Below, in pieces: positions 8,837 to 18,265 of a DNA stretch of 64,000 nucleotides. The notes beneath the pieces are model-generated. The model did no database searches. It was not told where the DNA came from and saw only the letters and a program-made list of their open reading frames with translations. A program made the translations under genes and the position numbers. Origin of the DNA: Clostridia bacterium (GTDB lineage: Bacteria; Bacillota; Clostridia; TANB77; CAG-465). The DNA is taken from NCBI GenBank assembly GCA_017536445.1, contig JAFXHJ010000001.1:66300-130299 (forward strand), in the 5' to 3' direction. The stretch's first letter is position 1; each line of letters begins with the position of its first letter.

Positions 8837-10909
8837 ATGGGAGCAAACAATAACATATTTCTAATAGTAGGTTTGTTGTTAGGCGTAAGTACATTAGGTA
8901 TGTTAGCTCTTTTAATCTATTACTCAGTAACTAAGAAAAAATACGCCAAGAACAGCAAATTAAATCAAAAAGATCAAATAGTTGTTAAAAACAAATCAAG
9001 TTTTAAAGATATGTTTGATAGGCTTTATCAAATAATGTATTTAATATTTGCTAAATTGCCATTAATAAGTCACTATACAAAGAAAACTAGATTAAAACTT
9101 GAAATGGTTAATGACTATACAGAATATGAAATAAGAAGAAAAACAGGTTCACTAGTTTTAACGTCAGTAATATTTATATTTGCAGCGTTATATGTTTTCT
9201 TAAATGTCGTAGACGATTTATATATGGCTCTTGTAGTTATACTTATGGTTTTTGTAATCAACGATGTACTTGTTAATTCTAAAGTTAATAAAGTAGCGGA
9301 TAAAATAGTAAGACAATTACCAGAAGTATTTACAGAAATACGTCACTCATTCCATGAACATGGAATGATAGAAGAAGCATTTAATGATGCTATAGATGAA
9401 CTTGAAGAACAAGAAATAACACCGCAAATAAAAAGGATTAAAGAAGCAATACTTTCAGACAATCCAGAAGTACAAATGGAAAAGTTTTATGATACTGCTC
9501 CAAATAAATACTTAAAATTATTCTGTGGACTTTCTTATCTTACAATGGAACTTGGAGATAGAGAAGTAGATGGTGTTTCAGTTTATCTTAAAAACTTAAA
9601 CAATATGTTAAATGATATTTATCTAGAAATATTAAAGAAAGATAAATTAAATTATATGTTTAAGAGCTTAACAGCAATCACGATAGCACCAATATTCTTT
9701 ATAAAGATTATTGAAGGTTGGGCAGTTAAGAACTTCCCATCGCTTATAAACTTCTATTCAAGTAGTATTGGTTTTATAATTCAAGCAGTATTAGTCGCTT
9801 CTATATTCATTGCATACTTCCTGTTAAAAACTATTAAGGAAGATTCAAATGAAATAAAGTTTGATAGAATAGCAACTAAGAGGTGGCAAGATAGATTATA
9901 TAAATTACCACTTGTGAGATTTGTGGTAGATGGATTTATTCCAGCACCACATACAAAAAAACATCAAAAAATATCTGAGAACATAAAATCATCTAACTCA
10001 TATTTAACGTTACAATGGTTTTATATAAATAAATTAACTTATGCGGTTATAGCGTTTATAGCTACATTTGCTTTACTTATAAATATACATATTATAGATG
10101 TAAGAAGTATATATAATGATATAAGTGAGGAGTTTATAAGTCTAGGTTCTTTATCCGATGCGGACAAGGCTCTAGCAGAACAAACAAATGAGCAAGATAG
10201 AATAATTGTCGAGAAGTTAAAAGGCAACAAAGTTTCAGATGAAGAACTTAAAGCAACAATTGAAACAGAATTAGGAAAAAATGCTACTGAAACAGATATA
10301 GAAAGAATATTTGAGAAGGTAAGTGGAATTAATAATTCGTATTGGAAAGTATGGGAAACATTGATAGCATTATTAGTAGCAGTAATAGTTTACTTTGTTC
10401 CAAACATAATTTTATTAATTAAAAATAAAATTAGAGCAATGGAAAAAGAAGATGAAGTAATGCAGTTCCAATCAATTATATTGATGCTTATGTATATAGA
10501 AAGAGTCGATGTACAAACAGTATTAGAATGGCTAGAAAGATATTCATATGCATACAAAGAACCAATAGCTACAGCCCTAAACAATTACGAAGCTGGTGCT
10601 ATTGAAGCATTACAAGATCTTAAAGATGCAGTACCTCAAAAAGACTTCAAGCGTATAGTAGAAGCTTTAATATCTGCAGTTGAAAGAATTCCAATAAGAG
10701 ATGCTTTCGATGAATTGGAAACAGAAAGAGCATTCCAATATGAAAAAAGAAAAGATGCTAACGAAAGAATAATACAAAAGAAAACTTCGTTAGGAAAAAC
10801 AATAGGATTCACACCATTAATAATATTAGTTGCAGCTTACTTTGTAGGTCCACTATTATTAGTAAGTATATTACAATTAGTAAATTATATGGGGGCTATG
10901 AATTTTTAA
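8837..10909 (+). CDS. TadB-TadC-like fused pilus platform protein
   Basis: This 690-residue polytopic membrane protein holds two type II secretion F-like regions. The first is around residues 100-290 (RQLPEVFTEIRHSFHEHGMI, then YLKNLNNMLNDIYLEI). The second is around 500-690 (DEVMQFQSIILMLMYIERVD, then RDAFDELETERAFQYEKRKD). Hydrophobic segments occur near 1-30, 105-150, 280-345, 395-420, 500-530 and 655-690. In most Tad systems TadB and TadC are two separate proteins that form the inner-membrane platform; here they appear as one chain. A Glu/Lys-rich insertion at about 435-495 separates the halves. It directly follows the ATPase gene. Confidence 0.78.
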   Translation: MGANNNIFLIVGLLLGVSTLGMLALLIYYSVTKKKYAKNSKLNQKDQIVVKNKSSFKDMFDRLYQIMYLIFAKLPLISHYTKKTRLKLEMVNDYTEYEIRRKTGSLVLTSVIFIFAALYVFLNVVDDLYMALVVILMVFVINDVLVNSKVNKVADKIVRQLPEVFTEIRHSFHEHGMIEEAFNDAIDELEEQEITPQIKRIKEAILSDNPEVQMEKFYDTAPNKYLKLFCGLSYLTMELGDREVDGVSVYLKNLNNMLNDIYLEILKKDKLNYMFKSLTAITIAPIFFIKIIEGWAVKNFPSLINFYSSSIGFIIQAVLVASIFIAYFLLKTIKEDSNEIKFDRIATKRWQDRLYKLPLVRFVVDGFIPAPHTKKHQKISENIKSSNSYLTLQWFYINKLTYAVIAFIATFALLINIHIIDVRSIYNDISEEFISLGSLSDADKALAEQTNEQDRIIVEKLKGNKVSDEELKATIETELGKNATETDIERIFEKVSGINNSYWKVWETLIALLVAVIVYFVPNIILLIKNKIRAMEKEDEVMQFQSIILMLMYIERVDVQTVLEWLERYSYAYKEPIATALNNYEAGAIEALQDLKDAVPQKDFKRIVEALISAVERIPIRDAFDELETERAFQYEKRKDANERIIQKKTSLGKTIGFTPLIILVAAYFVGPLLLVSILQLVNYMGAMNF

Positions 10910-11015
10910 CAGGTATAAACACCGTAAAGGTGGTATACATATATTAGGTTAAATCGCGATAAAGGCGTTTAACAATATATTATAATATATTATCTATAAA
11001 GGAGGTTATTAGAAT
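10910..11015 (+). promoter_or_regulatory. Structured leader before the major pilin-like gene
   Basis: The 106-base gap holds two successive small hairpin-like elements: CACC-GTAAA-GGTG (about 10920-10933) and a TAAATCGC/GGCGTTTA pair (about 10950-10971). A TATAAT at 10981-10986 and the strong site AAAGGAGG follow. No good -35 sits 17 bases before the TATAAT. The gap may stabilise or separately express the first pilin-like gene. Confidence 0.35.
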
Positions 11016-11588
11016 ATGGATAATGCACAAAAAGCGATTATGATTGGTGTTGGACTTTTCATTACAATTATAATCATATCTTCAGTACTTTTAATATCAA
11101 ATATGGGTACAAACATGATAACTAGTGCGCAATCACAATTATCAGGTATAACAAAAGGTTTACAAAACCAAATAACAGCTGCATATGATGGTAAAACATT
11201 AACTGGTGCAGAAGTTATAGCAGCTTTCCAACAATATGAAAGCTCTGAAATGTCTATCGTTGTTAAAGTAGGTTCTACAACACCTAAATATGGAAAGACA
11301 GGTAAATATTCACTTACAGAAGGAAACATAAAGGTAGGAAAAGATAGTTCAGCTACAGCACCAGGTGCAACACAATCTTACCCAGGTGGTGTGTATTATG
11401 TAGATGGAACTTATACAGAGTTTAATGCTACTACTACAAAAAGAACAACATTAACTGAATTACAAGCTACTGGTACTGGAACAACAGCTTTAGGTGTTAA
11501 CGCATCTAAAACTTTCTACAGCAGTGTTATAAAAGATAATATAACTGATACAGTTATAGGAATAATGTTTGTTCAAAGACAAAGCTAA
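11016..11588 (+). CDS. Pilin-like subunit 1 (candidate major subunit)
   Basis: This 190-residue protein starts MDNAQKAIMIGVGLF and has an N-terminal membrane helix (residues 8-28), then a helical stretch and a Thr/Gly/Ser-rich beta domain. It has no basic leader and no Gly-Phe-Thr-Leu-Ile-Glu or Flp (EY) cleavage site. The motif YDGKTLTGAEV at about residue 58 recurs in three other small proteins of this operon. Its own leader, a strong RBS and a hairpin after the gene suggest it is the most abundant subunit. Position directly after the platform gene matches the usual site of Tad pilins. Function as a filament subunit is inferred. Confidence 0.6.
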   Translation: MDNAQKAIMIGVGLFITIIIISSVLLISNMGTNMITSAQSQLSGITKGLQNQITAAYDGKTLTGAEVIAAFQQYESSEMSIVVKVGSTTPKYGKTGKYSLTEGNIKVGKDSSATAPGATQSYPGGVYYVDGTYTEFNATTTKRTTLTELQATGTGTTALGVNASKTFYSSVIKDNITDTVIGIMFVQRQS

Positions 11589-11610
11589 TTTAATTTAAAG
11601 TCCAATTTAG

Positions 11611-11642
11611 AGGCATATAATTATATATATTATATGCCTTTA
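11611..11642 (+). terminator. Intra-operon hairpin after pilin-like subunit 1
   Basis: AGGCATATAATT and its complement form a 12-bp stem with little T-run after it. Such a stem between a major subunit and its minor partners would act as a partial terminator or RNA stabiliser. Confidence 0.55.
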
Positions 11643-11731
11643 AGTACTATTTATTAATGAGTAAAGAAATTAATAAATATAAGAAGAAAGAAATATTCTT
11701 TTTATACTTGTTAATTAAAAAGGAGGCTATT

Positions 11732-12190
11732 ATGGATGAAGACTTTGGAATAAAAGCTATGTTTATAGGTCTATCGGTTTTTGTAGCAATGTTAGTTTTG
11801 ACGCTACTTGTAAATTATTATAATGTAGCAAAGGGTATTTCAAAACAAGCACAATTAAAGATGGACATACCAGAAACATTTGACGCAATAGTGAAGAATC
11901 ATAATCAAGTAGAGGACAAAATATCTGGAGCTGAATTACAATCGCTTATAAGAAAATACGCATACGATGATACTGTTACTATAAATATTGTTTCAGTAAG
12001 TAATGATGATAGTCCTGAAAAAAAACAATATCATATAAATAAGACATGGTTTGATTCATCTCTAGGAATTGTTAAAGAGACGATGTTAAGCACAATAAAT
12101 CCATCTTGGGTTATATTGGTTGAAAAAGAAATATCAGGTACACATACAACATTAAATGTACATTTAGATTATACAATTGATGTGCTATAG
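11732..12190 (+). CDS. Pilin-like subunit 2
   Basis: This 152-residue protein starts MDEDFGIKAMFIGLSVFVAM. It has one N-terminal membrane helix, a charged helical region, and the motif DKISGAELQSLIRKYA near residue 67, comparable with FTGAEVYALYGQA in the gene at 14067. ATG 11732 follows AAAGGAGG; the longer frame from 11657 lacks an RBS. It lies between the putative major subunit and a large paralogous surface protein and is the second member of a duplicated cassette. A minor-subunit role is inferred. Confidence 0.55.
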   Translation: MDEDFGIKAMFIGLSVFVAMLVLTLLVNYYNVAKGISKQAQLKMDIPETFDAIVKNHNQVEDKISGAELQSLIRKYAYDDTVTINIVSVSNDDSPEKKQYHINKTWFDSSLGIVKETMLSTINPSWVILVEKEISGTHTTLNVHLDYTIDVL

Positions 12191-12203
12191 AGGGTGGTTA
12201 TAA

Positions 12204-13601
12204 ATGGAAGATAATATACAAATTTTTCTAGGCACCTTTGTTTCAATTTTTTTACTTTTCATATTTCCAGTGTATATGGCTTTTGAAAAAAAAGATGATA
12301 TATCTTATGTATTAGCATTAAGATATACGCAAGAGTTTGTAGATTCTGCAAGATCAAAAGGGTACATAACAAAGGATATGTATGCAGATTATAGACAAAA
12401 ATTAGCTGTGACGGGAAATCATTATGAAATATCAATGACTCATGAACAAGTAAAATTAGAGCCACTAGTTCAGTATTATTCAGAAGATGCTGAAGGCAAA
12501 TTAGTGCTAGAAAAAACAACTTCAAAACAAGAGAAAGAAAAAACGGATGCGGCAGCTCTAGCGGTAGGTATGGCAGATCCGGATAGATATGGAATATATC
12601 CATATTCTACAGATCAAGACAAATTAGCTTTTTTAGACGACTGGTATACTGGTTTGGGCTATAAAAAAATAATAGAAACATATGAGGCAACAACACATGT
12701 TTATCCAACGGGACACATTGAGGCAATACTAGAACTAGAAAACAAATTATGGCTAGATGCAACAACTGAAGATTTTGTCTGTGTGGATGAGTGGGAAGCT
12801 GAAGATTTAAACACTTCTCCAAAAAAAGTAAATAGTTGTAAATATGCATATACGATGAATGAAAATGACATGTTTACTGTAATAATAAAAAACACAAATG
12901 TTACACCAGCTGCACTAATATATAATATGGTAACAGGTAACACTATAAAGAATAATATAAGGGTATATGTTAATTACGGTGGTACTGTATTAAATAGTAG
13001 ATGGTACGGAAAAATAGATTATACTAAAATGAAGCATGACACTTTGGAAATATACCAAATGGATTTGAAAAGCTTCTTTGTTGGCGAAAAAGAATTTAGC
13101 AAATCAGAACCGATATCTAATTATACATATTTTACTCAAGCAAGTAGAGGATATGGTTATATGGTAGAGTTTGAAGCTAAACCGCTTGATACTACGGATT
13201 TACAAAAAGTGGGAACTTCGATTGTAGCAGATGACATAGAAAAATATAATTTTGTATGGGGAACGGATGCAATTAATATAGGAATGCAAATAAGCGTTGG
13301 CTTAAATGGAATTTCAATTTTAGGAAGAAATTCAGCAGCTAATACCCAAGTATTACTATCATACCCAATACCAATAACAGGTTATACAAAAATAAGGGTA
13401 AGAGTAGATAGAAGAAAACTTAATTCTTCAGATTATGGTTATAAAGCAATACTATATGTAAATGATAAGCGTGTTGGAGAAACAGAAGAATTTGTAAATA
13501 CATTAATTAAGATGTATAGACTAGGACAAGGATTAATAGGAAATTCTAGACAGAATTTTGAAGGATATATTAGAAACATCAAATTATATTATAATGGATA
13601 G
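12204..13601 (+). CDS. Large membrane-anchored surface protein with lectin-like C-terminus
   Basis: This 465-residue protein has an N-terminal membrane helix (residues 5-27) then the sequence KKDDISYVLALRYTQEFVDS, continuing to YRQKLAVTGNHYEISM. The gene at 14475 has the same N-terminal domain. The last 130 residues (YTKIRVRVDRRKLNSSDYGY through QNFEGYIRNIKLYYNG) look like a concanavalin/LamG-type jelly roll, which suggests ligand or carbohydrate binding. RBS GAGGGTGG precedes ATG 12204, 13 bases after the previous stop. No sortase motif is present; it is probably held by its N-terminal helix or built into a filament. Confidence 0.55.
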   Translation: MEDNIQIFLGTFVSIFLLFIFPVYMAFEKKDDISYVLALRYTQEFVDSARSKGYITKDMYADYRQKLAVTGNHYEISMTHEQVKLEPLVQYYSEDAEGKLVLEKTTSKQEKEKTDAAALAVGMADPDRYGIYPYSTDQDKLAFLDDWYTGLGYKKIIETYEATTHVYPTGHIEAILELENKLWLDATTEDFVCVDEWEAEDLNTSPKKVNSCKYAYTMNENDMFTVIIKNTNVTPAALIYNMVTGNTIKNNIRVYVNYGGTVLNSRWYGKIDYTKMKHDTLEIYQMDLKSFFVGEKEFSKSEPISNYTYFTQASRGYGYMVEFEAKPLDTTDLQKVGTSIVADDIEKYNFVWGTDAINIGMQISVGLNGISILGRNSAANTQVLLSYPIPITGYTKIRVRVDRRKLNSSDYGYKAILYVNDKRVGETEEFVNTLIKMYRLGQGLIGNSRQNFEGYIRNIKLYYNG

Positions 13602-13612
13602 GAGGTGTCTAA

Positions 13613-14047
13613 ATGGAGGATTCATCAACAAGAGCAATAAACTTTGCAGTAGCGTTAATAGTAACATTAATAATTGTTTCATTGGTGGTTACTTCGTTTA
13701 GCAAGGTAAAAGAAATATATTCATTAACAAAAAATACGGATAATGCTATACATTCAGGCTTTGATAATATTTATGAAATATATGATGGTAAAGAACTAAA
13801 TGGAATGGGACTTTTAAATACAGTAAAAAAGTTCGAAGAAGATAATGAAATAGTAAGTGAAGTAAGATATCCAAGTAGTAATATTGTAAAAGGTAGAGTG
13901 GGAAGTGATGGTAGAGAGTCCACACTATTGAAGCAATATATGCAGGATAATGAGTATGTGTATGGACACAGATATAGTTTTGAAAGAATGTATAAAGTTG
14001 AAGTAAAAGAAGAAAATGGAAAAATAATAATTAATTTTAAAGTTTAA
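13613..14047 (+). CDS. Pilin-like subunit 3 (paralogue of subunit 1)
   Basis: This 144-residue protein begins MEDSSTRAINFAVALIVTLI. It shares with subunit 1 the acidic start, membrane helix and the spaced motif YDGKELNGMGLLNTVKKFE (compare YDGKTLTGAEVIAAFQQYE). The C-terminal domain is short and beta-rich. It overlaps closely with its neighbours (11-base gaps) and opens the second copy of the three-gene cassette. No prepilin leader is visible. Confidence 0.55.
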   Translation: MEDSSTRAINFAVALIVTLIIVSLVVTSFSKVKEIYSLTKNTDNAIHSGFDNIYEIYDGKELNGMGLLNTVKKFEEDNEIVSEVRYPSSNIVKGRVGSDGRESTLLKQYMQDNEYVYGHRYSFERMYKVEVKEENGKIIINFKV

Positions 14048-14066
14048 AAAATAGGAGGTGCATAAA

Positions 14067-14456
14067 GTGGAAAATTCAGCATATGAAGCGGTGATAATAG
14101 GGGTAAATACAATAGTATTTATGGTAGCAGTGTCAGTTGGAATGTTATTAATGACAACTATAAATCAAATGATAGATTATACTAGGGAAATAGCAGATTC
14201 AGAAATTGGTGGTAATTTAATAAAAGAATATGGCGAACAACAAGAAAGAACTTTTACTGGCGCTGAAGTTTATGCACTTTATGGTCAAGCCTTGAAAGGT
14301 GAATTAGATGACTACACAATAAGAGTAAATGCTAGCGGGTCTAATACAGAAATAAAAACATATGGATCTAGTTTGGGCATTGCTCATTTAAATAGTACAT
14401 TTGTATTGAAGCACTCGGGTGCAAATACATATACATTTGTAATAAAAAACGATTAA
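14067..14456 (+). CDS. Pilin-like subunit 4 (paralogue of subunit 2)
   Basis: This 129-residue protein starts at GTG 14067 (MENSAYEAVIIGVNTIVF), 8 bases after AGGAGG. The in-frame GTG at 14058 overlaps that site and is rejected. With this start all four small proteins begin ME or MD followed by about eight residues and a membrane helix. The motif TFTGAEVYALYGQALKG near residue 60 matches subunit 2. It is the middle gene of the second cassette. Confidence 0.55.
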   Translation: MENSAYEAVIIGVNTIVFMVAVSVGMLLMTTINQMIDYTREIADSEIGGNLIKEYGEQQERTFTGAEVYALYGQALKGELDDYTIRVNASGSNTEIKTYGSSLGIAHLNSTFVLKHSGANTYTFVIKND

Positions 14457-14474
14457 TAGAAGGGAATTATATAG

Positions 14475-17400
14475 ATGAAAGATACAATAAGTATTATATT
14501 TGCCTCTATATTTTTAGTATTAGTAATCGTGATACTACCATTATTTAGTATATTAGATAGACAAGATAATATAGCATATAATGTAGTGTTAACACAAACT
14601 AGTAAGTTTGTTGATGAAATACGAGCAAATGGTTTTGTAACTGAAAATCAATATATGGCATTTTTAAGTTCATTAGCAGCAACTGGTAATACATACAAGG
14701 TAACATTGGAAGCATATAAACATACTTTAATTCCATCAACTACTGGTACACATGAATATCAAGATGAATTAGAGCTATATAACACTAAAGATGTAGCAGA
14801 TTATTTAACAAATAATGCAGTGAATGAAGAAGTTGAAGAGTCGAATAGAAAAGAAAATGTTTATTTGTTTGAAAAAACAGATGAAATATACGTTAATGTA
14901 TATAATACAAATATAACGGCGGGCAGCGTAATGTATAATATGCTAATGGGTGCAGTTAATCCAAAAGTTATAGACATAAAATATGGAGGAGTTGTAAACA
15001 ACGTTAACTGGGAACTATACAATAAAATAATAGTTGATACAATAGCTGTACCAAAAGTTATATTATCTGTACCTGTAAATGCAGAAAATAGTATAAATAT
15101 TGTTAAGCTAATGACAAATGATGAATTGAAAGCTGTAGAATGTATAGTAGAAGACTATGGTGGACTATTTGCAACACCAAAAGAAATGTGTGAAGACATT
15201 CCAGCAGATTCAGCATACAAATATATATATGATTTGCAAGAGGAAAAGAATAGAACAATAAAAATAGCAGCAAAATTTGAGGATGTAACACAAGTTCAAA
15301 CAAGCCCACCAAATTTATTAGATCATATATTATATGATATATTTTCATATAGCACATGGGAGTATGTAGTAGATAATGATTTATTAGACAAAGATGCTAC
15401 AGATATAGCAAATAGATCACAAGCAGAACAATATATAATAGATAATTATATTGCCTTAAATGGAATAGAAGCGGATATTAATTTAACAACAAATGGTATA
15501 GGCGATAAACATGATTTCAATATAGAGCTTACAAATGTTAAAATTGCAACAGTAGACGCGTTAACAGAAGTAGCTAGTGTATCAGTATTACCGGGATTAG
15601 GAAGAAATGATTATCACGATTTAACAATAGGTGATGAAACAATAAAGTTTGAAGTTACAACTAAATCAGATAAAGAAGATATAGAAATCTTAGGGCCATA
15701 TAATTGGAAACAATTATTGAAAGTTAAAACAATAAATGCAACTGCTATAGCAACAGATCCAGTTATAGTATTTAGAAACCAAGAAATATTTTTTAGAATA
15801 CAATATTCAGGATTTGCAAAAACTCCTAATGAAATGGCAGTATTATTTGAAAACAAATTAAAATTTGTAAAAGAGAATGTGACAAAAACACTTGAAACTT
15901 CAAGTATTTCACCAGTATTTTATACGCCTCAACAAATGCGAGAGCAATTTGGAGTTACAGTGGAAGGCGATTGTATAATTGTAAAAGTAGAATATACGGA
16001 TTCACATGATTTTGTCGGAAACAGATATTTATACCTTGATGAAAAGTGGATTGAAACTATGCCTGAAGAATATAGTCAGGAAATATATTATTTAGATAGA
16101 GATACCGCAACACCAAATGCACCATATTTACTATTAGATGGTGTAGAAGGAAACAATGGTTGGTATATATCTGATGTTGCAATTTCAGTTTCAAGATTGT
16201 CAGATAAAACACAAACACCTTCGGTATCAAGACAAACAAGTTCTGGAGAACAAGTTACTAGCGTTTCATCTGGAATTTGGCGTACAACAGCTACTATGTC
16301 TGGTGCGCAGAATCAAGCAGAAACAGATTTAGATCAAGGCGTAAAAGTAACAACAAACGGAACTACTACGGTAAAGATAAAAACAGAAGATTATGCAGAC
16401 AATTCTTATTGGCTACCAACACGCACAATAAAAGTAGATAAAGAAAAACCTTCTACACCAAATGTGAGTGTACCGGCAGCACCAGCATCTGGTTGGTATA
16501 CAAGCAATGTAACAATAACAGTTGGAGGTGGAACTGATAATCATAGTGGATTTGATAAAACCACATATTTAATAGAAGGAGCTAATGCAACAGGAAGTGA
16601 AAAAACGTATACAGGTCCTATTACATTAACCGGTTCAGGAATAAGTAAAGTAACAATAAAGAATTACGATAAAGCTGGAAACACATCAACAGTTACAAAG
16701 GAAATAAAAATAGATAAAGGTGAACCTGCAGCAGTTTCTTTTGAGAATATTAATGGATTAAAAAGAACGGAAGATACGGAATGGTACTATACAGAGGTAG
16801 AAACTAGAATTACAGTGCATTATACAGGTTCAGCAACACAGTCAACAACGGCATATTACGAGGTATTAGGAGAACATCCAATTACCAAAACATCATTTGA
16901 AGGAACAATTAAAGATTTAAAATTAGCAGGAAATGGTACTCATACAATAAAAGTATATACATATACAACAACAGGAAATGAAAAGGTTTCTACACATGTT
17001 GTAAAAATAGATGAAGATGCTCCAAACGATCCGAATATAGAGTTAGAAGGAACAAAAGGTGTATTTGATTTTGGAGATGAAGGTACAGAAGAATCAGCGT
17101 GGTATACTACAGATGTAACAGCAACTATAACATTAAATGGAGATTATGGAACATCAGGAGTGGAAAAAATAGTTTATACTACTCAGTATGGCGATGAAGA
17201 ACCTAGCGAGGAAATAAGCGCATCAGATGGGTCTGTAATAAGTTTTAGTAGAGAAGGAATAACATTACTAACTGTAAAAATATCAGATGCTGCTGGAAAT
17301 GAGAGTATATATCAAGAGTATATAAGAATAGATAAATCTGCTCCTACTGCTGCAGAAATAGTTATAAGTGCAATAGAAGGAGAAAATGGTTGGTACAAAT

Positions 17401-18263
17401 CAGGAGCATATATTTCATACACAGGACAAGAAGATGAAATTAGTGATATAAGCTATGTAACAATTGAACTTCAGACAGAAACATCGCCAGGAGTTTGGGT
17501 ACACGAATCTACTGGTATATGGAACATAGATAATAATACAAAAGGAAAAAAGGTTATATTAACAACATATAATGGTGCGGCGTTATTTAGTAAAACGGAA
17601 AAAATTATAAGAACAGATTCCGAATTCCCTAAGCTGCCATCAATAGCAGTAACATCTGATGGTATTGGTCCGGGAGAAAGTACATCAGGCGTATATATGA
17701 TGAGCTCTGCGATTACGGCGACTATAACACCAGGAACGGAATATATAACGGGCGGTAATGAGTCGGGAATATGGAAAACTACATATAAAGTAACTTCTGG
17801 AGAAAGCGTAATAATTCCAGAAACAGTAGGTACAAGCGTTACTGTATCTGGGGTTGAAGGAGAAGATAATTATTATTCAATAGTAGCTACTACTTATGAC
17901 TATGCTGGAAATAAGACAGAAGAAACAAAAGCTATAAGAATATGTAGAAAGGCGCCAGAAAATCCTGAAATAGTAGCAATTAACGGTGCAAACGTGGATG
18001 GCGGAGTGGCAAGAGGATTACCTGGTGCAGGTAATATAATTTTAACGTCTACAATAGGAGTTGAATTGAAGGCGTATGTAAATGGAAGCTGTACAGCTAC
18101 AATAAATGGAAATAGCGAAGATATAAGTTTTTCTTCTATTTCAAGTGGAACGTATTTCCAAGACGGAAATTCATATAGTGTGTATGTTATAGTAACAGAT
18201 GTATTTGGAAGAACAGCTATAAGTAATAGTGTAACATATATATGTAAAGTGGAGGAGGATTAG
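14475..18263 (+). CDS. Giant membrane-anchored surface protein with Ig-like repeats
   Basis: This 1262-residue protein shares its N-terminal domain with the 12204 product (membrane helix, then RQDNIAYNVVLTQTSKFVDE and SSLAATGNTYKV). From about residue 545 it carries six or seven repeats of about 90 residues. Most open with a GWY or AWY motif (GWYISDVAISV, GWYTSNVTITV, AWYTTDVTATI), and several carry DxAGN near the end and a final [IV]KIDKxxP, as in bacterial Ig-like/OmpL47-type beta domains. These make a long extended stalk. It is the third gene of the second cassette. Probable role: adhesin or fibre tip, inferred from architecture and operon. Confidence 0.62.
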   Translation: MKDTISIIFASIFLVLVIVILPLFSILDRQDNIAYNVVLTQTSKFVDEIRANGFVTENQYMAFLSSLAATGNTYKVTLEAYKHTLIPSTTGTHEYQDELELYNTKDVADYLTNNAVNEEVEESNRKENVYLFEKTDEIYVNVYNTNITAGSVMYNMLMGAVNPKVIDIKYGGVVNNVNWELYNKIIVDTIAVPKVILSVPVNAENSINIVKLMTNDELKAVECIVEDYGGLFATPKEMCEDIPADSAYKYIYDLQEEKNRTIKIAAKFEDVTQVQTSPPNLLDHILYDIFSYSTWEYVVDNDLLDKDATDIANRSQAEQYIIDNYIALNGIEADINLTTNGIGDKHDFNIELTNVKIATVDALTEVASVSVLPGLGRNDYHDLTIGDETIKFEVTTKSDKEDIEILGPYNWKQLLKVKTINATAIATDPVIVFRNQEIFFRIQYSGFAKTPNEMAVLFENKLKFVKENVTKTLETSSISPVFYTPQQMREQFGVTVEGDCIIVKVEYTDSHDFVGNRYLYLDEKWIETMPEEYSQEIYYLDRDTATPNAPYLLLDGVEGNNGWYISDVAISVSRLSDKTQTPSVSRQTSSGEQVTSVSSGIWRTTATMSGAQNQAETDLDQGVKVTTNGTTTVKIKTEDYADNSYWLPTRTIKVDKEKPSTPNVSVPAAPASGWYTSNVTITVGGGTDNHSGFDKTTYLIEGANATGSEKTYTGPITLTGSGISKVTIKNYDKAGNTSTVTKEIKIDKGEPAAVSFENINGLKRTEDTEWYYTEVETRITVHYTGSATQSTTAYYEVLGEHPITKTSFEGTIKDLKLAGNGTHTIKVYTYTTTGNEKVSTHVVKIDEDAPNDPNIELEGTKGVFDFGDEGTEESAWYTTDVTATITLNGDYGTSGVEKIVYTTQYGDEEPSEEISASDGSVISFSREGITLLTVKISDAAGNESIYQEYIRIDKSAPTAAEIVISAIEGENGWYKSGAYISYTGQEDEISDISYVTIELQTETSPGVWVHESTGIWNIDNNTKGKKVILTTYNGAALFSKTEKIIRTDSEFPKLPSIAVTSDGIGPGESTSGVYMMSSAITATITPGTEYITGGNESGIWKTTYKVTSGESVIIPETVGTSVTVSGVEGEDNYYSIVATTYDYAGNKTEETKAIRICRKAPENPEIVAINGANVDGGVARGLPGAGNIILTSTIGVELKAYVNGSCTATINGNSEDISFSSISSGTYFQDGNSYSVYVIVTDVFGRTAISNSVTYICKVEED
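16115..18262 (+). repeat. Tandem Ig-like domain repeats inside the giant surface protein
   Basis: Six to seven diverged protein repeats with the recurring elements GWY..V.I.V, SG....Y, DxAGN and KIDK.xP. The DNA copies are diverged enough that they are old repeats, not recent slippage products. Confidence 0.6.
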
Positions 18264-18265
18264 TG

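Noticed and set aside
12259-12943. Minus-strand open frames inside the pilus operon and elsewhere
   Set aside because: They lie opposite well-supported genes, lack ribosome sites and have biased Leu/Ile/Ser composition typical of antisense shadows.
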